A DNA stretch of 53,400 nucleotides from Psilocybe azurescens (Eukaryota > Basidiomycota > Agaricomycetes > Agaricales > Agrocybaceae). The number at the start of each line of letters is the position of its first letter. Positions within the stretch are counted from its first letter, which is position 1. Under the pieces are notes generated by a model that saw only the letters and a program-made list of their open reading frames with translations, made no database searches and was not told where the DNA came from. Both the position numbers and the translations under genes were made by a program. The stretch spans positions 1 through 53,400 of the forward strand of contig JAJIRX010000612.1 in the NCBI GenBank assembly GCA_023853785.1. The letters are read 5' to 3'. Shown one piece after another: positions 10,322-20,246 of the stretch.

Positions 10322-10661
10322 TGTGACGATCCGGTACTTTCTCACAATCCTCTTATCTATTATTTTCTTTATCTTATCTTTTCTGACTGCGACTCCATAT
10401 ACATTCCGTCGATACACCTTTTGACCCTATGTTTTACACACTCACCCCTTGATTATAACTACTCCCTTTGGACTCTATAGACTAGTTCTAGAACATTATC
10501 CTACAGTATAAATACAGGCCCTGTTGTAGCTACAGATCCCCCAGTGAACACAGAACACTTATACCTGTCTTTATCACCTCTGAGCTTCACTCTACCACCT
10601 TTCCGTGTGACCGAACGATCTAACCGAAACTATACCAGTCACGGTTATCACTTCCATCACA
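10322..10661 (+). repeat. Left (5') LTR of copy A
   Basis: 340 bp, beginning TGTGACGATCCGG and ending CACTTCCATCACA. TATAAATACAGG at about 10508-10519 is a good TATA-type promoter candidate. It differs from the right LTR at five positions by eye: CTCACC/CTTACC, ACATT/ACGTT, two in GAACGATC/GACCGACC, and CCATC/CCGTC. The LTR of copy B carries the left-LTR state at all five. Confidence 0.95.
10508..10519 (+). promoter_or_regulatory. TATA-like box in 5' LTR
   Basis: TATAAATACAGG sits about 150 bp before the LTR end, the usual place for the U3/R promoter of an LTR retrotransposon. It is conserved in the right LTR (about 20000) and in copy B. No transcription start evidence is available. Confidence 0.5.
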
Positions 10662-10832
10662 TATTTTTGACAGTAAAAACCTCTATCTCAAAAACCTCTC
10701 CCCACCGTCTCGACGTTTGGAACCCTTAGGTCTGATCAACCTAAGCCACCCACTTCAAGACAGCATTACCCAACCCCTACAACAAATTATAACCCCGTAA
10801 GCAATTTATTTAAAATTGTTTCACTAATTATT

Positions 10833-11798
10833 ATGGCTACTAGATATAACCTCTGTTCCCAATCTGGCGCTGTTGATACTGGTGATCAACTGCCGGAACC
10901 CACTGTCTATCCAAATTCCGATTCGGTTGCTGCCAACGTACACACTCCCAGACACACCTATAGTGCTGTCGTGTCGTTGAGACCCCTTCTCCTTCTAACA
11001 GTGAAGAGAAGGAGGCTACTTCCCTGCCTCCTGATTACCAAATGATGGCTATGCATGGGGATAGCTCTATTCGCGATGACAACCCCTTTGTAGTAGATAA
11101 AATACAAAGAGATACTTCTACCATATCTGAAAGCTTGGATGAGAATGATGAAAGTGGTCCATGGACTACTGTTAAGAGCAAGCGCTCTAAGAAACTCGAG
11201 TCGGCTATGCACCATAAAAATTCTATTGAAAATTTAAATAAGAATTCTAAGAAACGCACCCTTGAGCGTTCCCCCGGAAATAGATTTGGCCATTAAAGAA
11301 GCCGAAATTCTCTAACTAAAGAAGAAAAAGAGCGGATCAACCACCAAAATAAGAAGGTTCGCCATGAACGTTCCCATTTGCTCCGGTGAAGGCACCTCTA
11401 AGAACAAAGGCAAGGCCATTGACCTCAGGGAATGGGGAAATGTTATTATCCCTGAGGCTGAATTAAATCCTAAAATACAGAAAAGGGCAATTAAGGAGGC
11501 TAAGAAAGCCAACAAATCAGCCCTAAAAAATAAAACTATGATACCTATTATTAGCAAAGGTATATCTACCGCACCTGGTATTCGGTTTGACTGAACAGCT
11601 GATCGTACACGTTTGAGAACGGGAGCATTACCAATCTCGGCACGACCTGTTGCTCATATTATCCCGAAATCATTCTTAGGCACTGCATTAAAGAGCATGC
11701 AAAAACCTAATAAGAAATCTAAGAAATATGACCCAATACCCAGCAGTTCATCTAGCTCCACTGATCCCACATCGTCATCTTCAAGTACATCCTGTTAG
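10833..11798 (+). pseudogene. Retrotransposon ORF1 (N-terminal gag-like protein), copy A
   Basis: It starts MATRYNLCSQSGA at 10833. In order it carries a proline/serine stretch, DDNPFVVDKIQRD, SGPWTTVKSKRSKK, a basic segment, LREWGNVIIPEAELNP, KKANKSALKNKTMI, and ISARPVAHIIPKSFLG, ending in a Ser-rich tail at 11798. Copy A loses frame near 10985 (one C fewer than copy B) and near 11275 (one C more). It has stops near 11290 and 11594. This separate upstream ORF is a familiar part of agaricomycete Ty3 elements. Its role is unknown and it may be an RNA- or particle-binding protein. Confidence 0.7.
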
Positions 11799-12190
11799 AA
11801 ATAGACAATAATGCACAAATCAGTAGCTATACTGATGAGTAACAATAGAGTCAAATCTCAAATGCGCAACAATGACAAGTATGAGTGAAAATAGTAAATT
11901 GCTTCTGTAGACTCCAAATCTTGTTCTAGTGTCTTTGTTTCCTCAGACATAGTAGGAATACTGGTCTTTTACATGGCTAAGTGTCTAAAAATGGCGAGGC
12001 GTGACTATAGGTGTCCACAATATTGCGTCAAAACACCAAACCTATAATTACGTGACAAATTATATATCACCGGAACCGTCTCAACGAGGGGATTCCCGGA
12101 TCAGTGATCAGAATTTGAATAACTTTACTCTACAAAAAGTTATTAACAGAACAGTGTGCAAAAACACCGAAAAGAGTGAATTCTAACTAA
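11799..12190 (+). other. Untranslated spacer inside copy A
   Basis: No extended frame consistent with retroelement proteins lies between ORF1 and gag. The 61-aa frame at 12001-12186 also occurs in copy B but has no recognisable motif. Confidence 0.4.
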
Positions 12191-13320
12191 GTGTCCATTT
12201 GTACAAGTCCAAATATCAAGTGTAGAACATTAGAAACAAAGTGTTTAATCACAAAAACTAACACATCCTCAGACTCTAATAATTCGTCAGGGAGTTCATC
12301 GTCAAGCTCACTGTCTGATGACCCCTCAAGCGAGTCCAGTGAGGCGTCCGAAGAACAACCAAAGAAGTCAGACAAGAAGAAAGCGAAGCAAGCACAGCCG
12401 CAAGTCTAATAAACCATCTGGTGGTGGAAAAGCATTCAAACCTACAATTTATGATGGCCAAGCTGACCCTCACTCCTATCATAGATTTGTAAAAGAAAGC
12501 AGAGCTTACCTAGAGGACAGTGGATTTAAGAAGAAAAGAAGAATCCTAGCACTGTCTTATTTCATGGAAGGAAAGGCTTATGACTATTACCTTCAGAAAG
12601 CAGCCATTCATGAAGAAACAATGTCCATGTCTTCATTCTATGAGGGACTATTTAATTACTGTTTTCCAATTGATTATAGGCAAAAGATCAGAAGGAAATT
12701 TGAAAATGCGACACAAGGCAGTCGCGAAAGTCAGTGAATATATTTACTACCTAGAGGAACAATACAATTTACTAGGATCACTAACCGAAAGCGATCTTGT
12801 TAGTCGCTTTTGGAACGGAGCCGCTGATTACTTACAGCGCCGGATTATGGTGAGATGGCTTGCACCCAGACTCTTCCACATGGGAAGAAGTTGTGAGCCA
12901 GGCGCAGATCATAGAGATCTCCGAAAACGTTGGCCGTCCCAATAGAGACCGACAATCATTGTCATCTCAGCGTGATCGGAAAAATAATATGAATAAGCAC
13001 CGAGACAAGTCGAGATCACAACATGATGACAGGCCGAAGTCTTATTCATCAAATAATAACAATTACAGTTACCCAAGGGACAAAGGGAAATTTGTTAGAA
13101 GGGACTCGCCTCATCCCAAGTTTGATAATAACAATAAAAATCGGTGAGAACATAATACATTATCTGAGAAAGAAAAGGCTGAAAGATTAGCATCCAGACG
13201 ATGTTTCCGTTGTAACGAGCAGGGGCATCTTTCCTGAAATTGCCCCCAGGCTAGCTCCATGAAACACAACGGAAATAAGCCACCAGGGATGTCTACATTC
13301 AACTTAGAACCTGTATAAGA
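12191..13320 (+). pseudogene. gag: gag of copy A with CCHC zinc knuckle
   Basis: Gag forms the virus-like particle and binds element RNA. It has a Ser/Asp/Glu-rich N-terminus, a KKSDKKK basic patch, the capsid-like core YDGQADPHSYHRFVKESRAY, YFMEGKAYDYYLQ, FNYCFPIDYRQKIR and YIYYLEEQYNLLG, then RNA-binding KNNMNKHRDKSRSQHDD. A zinc knuckle C-x2-C-x4-H-x4-C spans 13202-13245. Its CGA-type Arg codon appears as TGA at 13235-13237, and a TAA follows near 13316. Both stops are also in copy B. Copy A has private shifts near 12385 and around 12720. Confidence 0.85.
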
Positions 13321-13354
13321 GGAGGACACGAAATCTGATACCTCCAGTGAGTTT

Positions 13355-14900
13355 GTGGAGGTGTTAGACAGTATGCCCTTGGGGGCAATTAGTTTTAATG
13401 ACACAAATCCGCCATGGATTCATGAGATACGTTATTACCCTAGAAGATCTCTGGGCGACACGCATGCTATGAATGCGACGTACCTATTAAACATATTAGG
13501 TCCTTATCCAGGTGATGAACGATATCCGAGTGAATTACATATGCCGGATGGCCGTTTTACAATCATTAAATCGTGTACCATTCAAAACACGTACCATATT
13601 AAAGATGAACTTACAAATTTTAGAATAAACATACCTAAAAGTTACCTAGAGAATTCAAGATTTGATCTTCGAGGATGGTACTCGAAACAGAGGGCGAAAG
13701 CCCTCCATATTGTGCATCATAAAAGAAATTGGCAGCTGTTTGGGCAGCCGTTCACAGAAATACCTGCATACCTCCTTAGAGATGGGATTCAAACTAATTA
13801 TCCTTCAATCAACCCTCTAACCGAGGATGATGCACGATTCTCTATTTATCCGATTGACAATACAAGTTTATACTGTATTGAAGATATGGATTTGGATTTA
13901 AGTACTTACATTCGAAAATCCCTCCTAGAGAATCCTCAGTTGGATCTAGTTCAGTGGTACTCCAAAAGATTAGAGTGTAATCAACTGTATAACAAAAACT
14001 ACATTAAACATGCATTAACAATCTATCAATCAGACACAGACACGAATAACAACCACAACACAACAAATAAATATGAATTGAAAAATCACAATCTATGCAA
14101 ATTCACCATGCCACAACCAATAGACCCATACGCTGTCCAATTGCATAACATATTGAACACCTGTGCACCATATCCTGGGGATGACAAACGGCCATGGATA
14201 AAAGGGAGTCTCGCTTTGACATAAAAAGGGGAAGCGATGATCGGTACATAATTTATGACAAAAGCGATGGATAGAATCCTATCTACATGTAACCCGATTG
14301 CAATATGACATGTTCTCAGTAGGACATTGGTATGCTATGCAGTGCACCATCGATAGCGATGAAATAGCACCGTGTGAAGTCGCCAATGAATGGCTAAAGA
14401 CATGGCCGATTCATGAAACTATAATCGGGACTCCATTGGAAAATTATGCGGAATCAGTATTGAATTGCCACGCACCTTTCGCAGATGAAACACATTGTGC
14501 CCTAGTCAAAGGATCTCGATTCCAAATAGAAAGGGGAACAGAAAACCCTAAAATATTGGAAATACGAGATCAATCCCAACAAATTGAAGTATATTTACAA
14601 GGAACATACCTAGAAAATCCGGATTTTAATCTGGGACAATGGTATGAATATCAGATTGCCACATACAAGTTAGAACGACATGAAAATATAGAGACCTCGA
14701 GACTCAGAGAGTCTGAAATTCCAACATCAGAAGGAACTTGGACAAGATTGAAGGGTCTAGTAAGCCATCTATTGCGATCTAGAAAGAAAAAAATAACTAC
14801 CAGTGTTGACTACGATGTGGAAGAACTATCTCAAATAGAATACCTCTGCCTATGCGGCGTGCAGGTTGATAGAAAAGCATACGCTGGCTTGCAGTGTAAC
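13355..14900 (+). pseudogene. Repeat-containing linker between gag and protease, copy A
   Basis: Two long frames (13355-14224 and 14298-15032) contain three or more diverged repeats of about 110-130 aa. Each has a (A/P)PYPGD-(E/D)-x-(R/K)-type start, a hydrophobic middle and a YLENxxFDLxxWY end (YLENSRFDLRGWY, LLENPQLDLVQWY, YLENPDFNLGQWY). The frame is broken at 14221-14297. Comparable repeats occur between gag and protease in other agaricomycete Ty3 elements. The function is unknown. Confidence 0.65.
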
Positions 14901-14934
14901 GCGTTGGCCCTAAAAGATAAGCGCCGATACTTAC

Positions 14935-15290
14935 CCAAACCGGTGATCGTGAAGATTAAAATCAACGATCAGCCGGTTCGTGCACTAATCGACTCCCGGA
15001 TCGTTGGGGCGATTTTATGTCTACTACATTAGCTGATCAGCTAAAAGTAAAACAAGAAAAATTTGAACAGTCTATTACCTTGCAGCTAGCAGTTCAGGGA
15101 TCGCGATCTAAAGTTAATGCATCTACTACTGTCAAGTTTGAATATCAGAACATAAAAAGCGAACGCACCTTTGACATTGCTAACATTAATAATTACAATC
15201 TAATATTGGGGACGCCATTTCTGTACCAACATTCAGTGTGCATAGGACTGAACCCCGCTTCGTGTCATCATTGGAAGTGATATTACACTG
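14935..15290 (+). pseudogene. Retropepsin-like aspartic protease region, copy A
   Basis: The protease matures the polyprotein. Upstream KPVIVKIKINDQPVRALID leads to the expected DSG triad. In copy A an extra C at 14995-14997 changes DSG to DSR and shifts the frame. In copy B the triad reads DSGSLGDF and is intact. A second frame (15017-15280) continues with LADQLKVKQ, a beta-rich core and LILGTPFLYQH, which fits the hydrophobic-Leu-Gly-(T/R) flap-side motif of pepsin-like proteases. The protease of copy A is dead as read. Confidence 0.8.
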
Positions 15291-15399
15291 CCTATGACAT
15301 TGGGAACAGATACCAAACCAATGTTACACGCAATATCGCCGGAAATGACGATCTTGAAGCAGCACAAAAGGAACTGCGCCGATATGCGGAACCACTCTG

Positions 15400-16850
15400 T
15401 AAAGAGGTAGGTGAGACAGAGCTCCCTCCTCTCAGAATGATCAATCATACCATACCATTAATAGATGAAACAAAGACGTACCTGTGGAGGCCGTCATGAT
15501 GTCCAGAAGCATTTCAAGCACAATGGGCTGAAAAGCGAGACGCGTACCTAAAATCGGGTCGGTGGAAAATCACCTCGTCAGGAAATACTGTACCAATGCT
15601 GCTGATTCCGAAGCCACGCAAGGCTAACGAGCCGCCGGAACTATGAACAGTGTTTGATCTGCGGGAACATAATAAGAATACGTATAAATTGACATCACCT
15701 TTACCCGACATTGAGGGAATCTTGAGGAGGGTATCTCGACATTGTTTCAAATCTGCTTTAGATGGAAAATCGGGCGTATGAACAAATTAGGATCGAACTG
15801 TCCCATGTGAATCGAACCAGAGTAACAACTCCTGACGGAAATATGGTTAGTCTGGTGGTTCAGCAAGGGGATTGTAATGCCCCGGCTACTTACCAGACCC
15901 TAATGAATCATTTATTCTCCCCATACATAGGTAGATTCATGGACGTATATCTAGATGACATCCTGATCTATTCAAACACACTGGAAGAACATATAGAGCA
16001 TATTAAAATTATATTAGACATCCTGAAAAGAGAAAACTATACCTCAGTAAAAGTAAACTGCGCTTCCTTGAGTCAGAATTGAAAGTTCTAGGACGCATAA
16101 TAGATGAGCATGGTATTAGGATGGATAACGACAAAGTAGATTCGGTTGCAGGATGGAAGGTTCCCACTAACTGAGACCTACTAAGAGGATTCCTAGGTGC
16201 AGTGGGGTACCTCGCAGATGATGTTCCATGAGTTAGAATACCAATGGGAGTGCTAAGTTCACTCACCGGGATACGGTTCCTTTCCGTTGGACATTCACGG
16301 AACAACGAGCCTTTGAGGATGTAAAGCAGCTTGTAGAAGCCGCACGCAGACACCATCGCCGTCCCTATCAATTATTTGGAGGGCGTGCCAACTGTGTGGA
16401 TGGTAACCGACGGCTGTGCAATGGGAATATCTGGCCTTGTAAGCCAAGGGATAGATTGGAAGACTGCCAAAATAGCAGCCTTCTATTCAGCAAAATTAAA
16501 TTCAGCACAACAAAATTACCCTACTCACGAAATTGAGATGTATGCAGGCATAGAAACGATGCTCCGCCATCGCAACATCCTGCAAGGTGTTAAATTTAAA
16601 TGGGTAACAGATCACAAAGGACTGATTCACTTACTGAATCAAAAGAATCTGTCCGGACAACAAGCACAATGGTTAGAAAAATATCATCATTCGACTTTGA
16701 AGTTCTGTACATCCCAGGAAGTGAAAATGTGGTTGCAGATGCACTATCAAGAATGTACTCAAATGACGCACCTGGAACAGTACGTGCACAAAGTGAATAC
16801 ACATATTACGATATTGTAAACAATGATGTAAAGATCACAGAGGGCGTAAT
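15400..16850 (+). pseudogene. pol: Reverse transcriptase and RNase H region, copy A
   Basis: The RT has SGNTVPMLLIPKPRK, KLTSPLPDIEGIL, the catalytic YLDDILIY at about 15948-15971, LGRIIDEHGIRM and FLGAVGYLADD. RNase H follows with VTDGCAMGISG (first acidic residue), FYSAKLNSAQQNYPTHEIEM, WVTDHKGLIHLLNQKNL and, after a break, ISSFDFEVLYIPG and NVVADALSRMYSND. In-frame TGA codons lie at 15497-15499, 15644-15646, 16172-16174 and 16229-16231, each where Arg is usual and each shared with copy B. The frame also shifts at the A run 16677-16681 in both copies. Copy A has an extra G near 15773. Confidence 0.92.
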
Positions 16851-17065
16851 GCCTATTCTTGCAGGCATCAAAGCATGTCGCCGCATCTCAAAAAAGAACC
16901 TGCAAAGAAGTGCCACCTGCCAAAACGGGCAGGCCAGAGACTTTGAAGGAGTTCGCCGCACGAATGAAAGGATGTTTCATTCTCAAACCCCTGTAGAACG
17001 AAAGGAGGGCGAGACAACCGTCAAAAATCAAGAAACATTGCACAACGCGACCTTAGAAAAAACTA

Positions 17066-18175
17066 ATGATCAGAATACCTCCATTGAAGAAACGGTCCGA
17101 GTCAAACTTACCAGATCCAGTAATGACAAACATACCGGAAGAGGAGATTTCATTGGAACCATTAGAAATTGAGGGCATCGGAGAACGCCGAGACGTGCCA
17201 AGTCTGTTGGACTTAGCATCTTCGACAGTTAATGCCATTGATATTTTAAAGGAGATACACAATCAATACACGTCTGATCCATTCTTCAGTCAAATCTTCA
17301 AGGAACCTAAGGAGTTCCAAAACTTTGAAGTAAATAATGGTCTGATATTCCTAAGAGAAAAGGGAAATAGACTACTTTGCATCCCAAGAATCATTGTAAA
17401 AGGAAGAAGCATTAGAGAAATCATAATATCTGAAGCACACTCTACTGGCTCATCTAGGAACAGTCAGAACAGTAGACTACCTTAGAAATCAAGTATGGTG
17501 GAAAGATTTAGTCTCTGACACCAAAGCCTTTTGTGAAACATGTTCAACATGTAAAAGAAGTAAACCTAGCAATCAAAAACCTTACAGATTATTAAACCCA
17601 CTCCCAGTTCCTAGCTCCCCATGGGAATCTATTGGAATGGATTTTATCGGACCCTTACCGGAATCAAAAAATTGCGATGGTACCTTTGATTCAATTACTG
17701 TAATCATTTGCTTATTGACCGGAATGGTACACCTGGTACCTAGTAGGACGGACTACACAGCGAGACAAGTCGCCGAACTTGTATTCGAGCATGTGTACAA
17801 GCTACATGGACTACCTCAAAATATCATCAGTGATAGGGATGTGTTGTTTACCAGCATTTTTGGACACACCTAAATAAATTAATTGGCACTCAACTTAAGA
17901 TGTCAAGTGCATACCACCCTCAAACAGATGGCTCCACTGAGCGAGCTAATAGAACAATTAATCAGATGCTTAGACAATGCGTCAATGACAAGCAAACTGA
18001 CTGGGTACCTAAACTACCTGGTATTGAATTTGCAATTAATTCAGCGTGCTCGGAGAGCAGTGGATACACCCCATTTTTCCTTAATAATGGGTGTATGCCT
18101 CGCCCAATGATATGGGATTCAGCTGATAAAAGCGAGTACCCTCGGTCAGGAACTTCGCGTTACAAAAAAAATTAG
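17066..18175 (+). pseudogene. pol: Integrase, copy A
   Basis: An N-terminal H-H-C-C zinc region (EAHS...CETCSTCKRSK) precedes the catalytic core. The core D-D-E residues lie in GMDFIGPLPES (about 17635), ISDRDVLF (about 17830) and TDGSTERANRT (about 17935). Copy A lacks a CT at about 17444 compared with copy B, which breaks the zinc region. In both copies the frame breaks at the T run 17857-17861, after SIF and before THLNKLIGTQL. Integrase inserts the cDNA with a 5-bp staggered cut, in accord with GTGCG. Confidence 0.9.
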
Positions 18176-18248
18176 CTATAATGTCCGCTCATGATAGTAT
18201 ATTGGCGGCATGGGTAAAACAGACCCGAAATGCGAATAGAAAAGACAA

Positions 18249-18720
18249 ATGTCACCATTTAGTGAAGGAGACTTAGTTTACCTTTCATCTAAAAACATTT
18301 CTTTCCCCAAGGGATTGGCTCGGAAACTAATACCGAAATATATTGGACCTTACAAAATTTTAAGAGACTATGGGAACCAATCATACAAGCTTAATCTCTC
18401 AGATTCACTCAAACAACGAGGAGTACATGATGTATTTCATGCATCGCTATTAAGAATACATCATCCGAACGACGACAGACTTTTCCCAGGACGATTGGAT
18501 GAGCAGATCAGCACGGCTGATACTCCAGGGAATGAGTGGGCCATAGAAAAAATTAAATCACACTTTGGTTCGGGCGAAGACTCCATTTTTGAGATCGAAT
18601 GGAAAGCGGGCGATATTACATGGTTACAATATGAAAATATCGCTGAATCGTAAGCGCTTAAAATATATCTAGACCTTCTCGGCGTTGATAATATCATACA
18701 ACTACCGATGGGCCAAGGAA
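18249..18720 (+). pseudogene. Integrase C-terminal domain / chromodomain-like end, copy A
   Basis: This matches the C-terminus of chromovirus-type integrases. FSEGDLVYLSSKNI, PKYIGPYKIL and HDVFHASLLRIHHPND form the GPY/F-like module. AIEKIKSHFG, IEWKAGDITWLQYENI follows, with a chromodomain-like texture. A TAA at about 18651-18653 ends copy A, where copy B has CAA and reads on into LGVDNIIQLP. Chromodomains steer integration to marked chromatin. I cannot confirm the aromatic cage by eye. Confidence 0.72.
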
Positions 18721-18870
18721 AGCCTCCGGCCAATGACCCCCAAATATTTCTTCACCACATTCATTTTTCTGAGTCCAGAACTCACTCAAAAAATTATAAA
18801 ACCCTCTCGCATTTTCGTTCCTTTTTCACCAACCCATTCTCCATCTTCCACAAATTTTAATCCACTCTAA

Positions 18871-19746
18871 ATGACTTCTAACACCGATTCTAACATGGAC
18901 ACTTCTCAAATTCATTTTGAACCGCCTTTTTCTTCATTTACTTCTGACTCTGCGGACGATAATCTTAGTGTAGAATTTTTATTTGGCGACGACAACGCGC
19001 CCATTTCCACTCCTTCTGATACCCATTCTTCTGTTATTTCTACCCTTTCTTTCTCTAAAAATCCGTCTTCCACTTCGTCTTCTGAAGATACCACCCTCGC
19101 CACTCCTTCTACCCCCGAAAATCACCTCGACAATTCGTCAATGCAGCCCAACCATCAACCCAACATACAAGCAACCCCCGATCGCCTCGATTACCCCTCG
19201 CTACCGACTATTTCTCATCCGGGCGTTCGCCGTATTGCCCAAAACAAATTTATTATCTTCGATCCGCACCACGGATTCCCCAAACTCGATGCGCAGCAAG
19301 CCCTTACCATCAAAATCATCGCTTCGTTCTGCGCATACGACCGCAAAATTCGATCACTAAAGGACAAATCCGCCGAAATGAACTACATTCCCTACGGATA
19401 TCCCGGCATTGCTAACTTATTCAATGCGTACGCAGTAGGATCGCAACGCTTCTCGGTTTGGGACACTTCGATCAATCAATACATTACTAATGGCGACCCA
19501 GTCACCGTTGCCGACTTCAAAATAACCCCCAAGCCTCCTTGCAAACATCACACACCCACTCGCGCTCATGTCAGGAGCTCTCCACACTCACCCAGCGATC
19601 CGCGCGCTCGTCTTTTTGGCGACATGATGTTTCTTTCAGCGTCGGCTGAGACTGCTCGTCGTATGCAAACCGACTTCTATTTTCGCGACCGCGACAGCTA
19701 CCGACACAACCCCAAGAGGGCAGGGACCAAACGCGATCATTTCTAA
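18871..19746 (+). CDS. Additional 3' ORF of the retrotransposon, 291 aa, intact
   Basis: The frame runs from ATG 18871 to a stop at 19744-19746 without interruption, in contrast to the broken gag and pol. The first ~90 residues are Ser/Thr/Asp-rich and likely disordered (DSADDNLSVEFLFGDD, SSTSSSEDT). A globular-looking region follows: HPGVRRIAQNKFIIFDPHHG, KIIASFCAYDRKIRSLKDKS, IPYGYPGIANLFNAYAVGSQ and FSVWDTSINQYITNGD, then a Pro/His/Arg-rich end. No zinc, nuclease or membrane motif is seen. It lies between integrase and the right LTR, where envelope or accessory ORFs occur in other Ty3 elements. There is no signal peptide or transmembrane segment, so an envelope role is unlikely. Copy B lacks this region through truncation. 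Confidence 0.75.
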   Translation: MTSNTDSNMDTSQIHFEPPFSSFTSDSADDNLSVEFLFGDDNAPISTPSDTHSSVISTLSFSKNPSSTSSSEDTTLATPSTPENHLDNSSMQPNHQPNIQATPDRLDYPSLPTISHPGVRRIAQNKFIIFDPHHGFPKLDAQQALTIKIIASFCAYDRKIRSLKDKSAEMNYIPYGYPGIANLFNAYAVGSQRFSVWDTSINQYITNGDPVTVADFKITPKPPCKHHTPTRAHVRSSPHSPSDPRARLFGDMMFLSASAETARRMQTDFYFRDRDSYRHNPKRAGTKRDHF

Positions 19747-19813
19747 TATCGCTTAATCATCGACAAACATATTTTATTTATTGGGCATTGTTCCACAATA
19801 CCCGGAGGGCGTA

Positions 19814-20153
19814 TGTGACGATCCGGTACTTTCTCACAATCCTCTTATCTATTATTTTCTTTATCTTATCTTTTCTGACTGCGACTCCATATACATTCCG
19901 TCGATACACCTTTTGACCCTATGTTTTACACACTTACCCCTTGATTATAACTACTCCCTTTGGACTCTATAGACTAGTTCTAGAACGTTATCCTACAGTA
20001 TAAATACAGGCCCTGTTGTAGCTACAGATCCCCCAGTGAACACAGAACACTTATACCTGTCTTTATCACCTCTGAGCTTCACTCTACCACCTTTCCGTGT
20101 GACCGACCGACCTAACCGAAACTATACCAGTCACGGTTATCACTTCCGTCACA
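19814..20153 (+). repeat. Right (3') LTR of copy A
   Basis: 340 bp, TGTGACGATCC...CTTCCGTCACA, preceded by a short purine-rich CGGAGGGCG at about 19803. Five differences from the left LTR by eye give roughly 1.5% divergence, so the insertion is young to moderate in age. Confidence 0.95.
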
Positions 20154-20158
20154 GTGCG
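20154..20158 (+). repeat. Target-site duplication GTGCG, right copy
   Basis: It matches 10317-10321 exactly. Removing the element and one copy restores CCCAAAATGTGCGCCTCGTG. Confidence 0.93.
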
Positions 20159-20246
20159 CCTCGTGTTTGTGGTCATCGTTGTTGGCAACTTGCTCGTTGG
20201 TTGCAAACCTCTTCATAGTCATACACGCTGGCCAGCGACACATGCA

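Larger units (their letters stand above)
10322..20153 (+). mobile_element. Ty3-type LTR retrotransposon, copy A (complete ends, degenerate coding)
   Basis: This 9.8-kb element has 340-bp LTRs with TGTGA...TCACA ends and a perfect 5-bp target duplication. Its gene order is ORF1, gag with zinc knuckle, a repeat linker, aspartic protease, reverse transcriptase, RNase H, integrase, a chromodomain-like end and an extra 3' ORF. RT before integrase places it in Ty3 (Metaviridae-type). The closest textures I know are agaricomycete elements. Several nonsense codons are shared with copy B, and further indels are private, so it cannot make a full polyprotein as read. I see no convincing tRNA primer-binding site after 10661. 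Confidence 0.95.

Noticed and set aside
10662..10700. Primer-binding site of copy A
   Set aside because: No TGG-starting tRNA complement follows the LTR; a self-priming or unusual primer cannot be judged by eye.
15514..16371. Minus-strand frames inside copy A (and plus-strand frames inside copy B)
   Set aside because: Antisense shadows of reverse transcriptase and RNase H.
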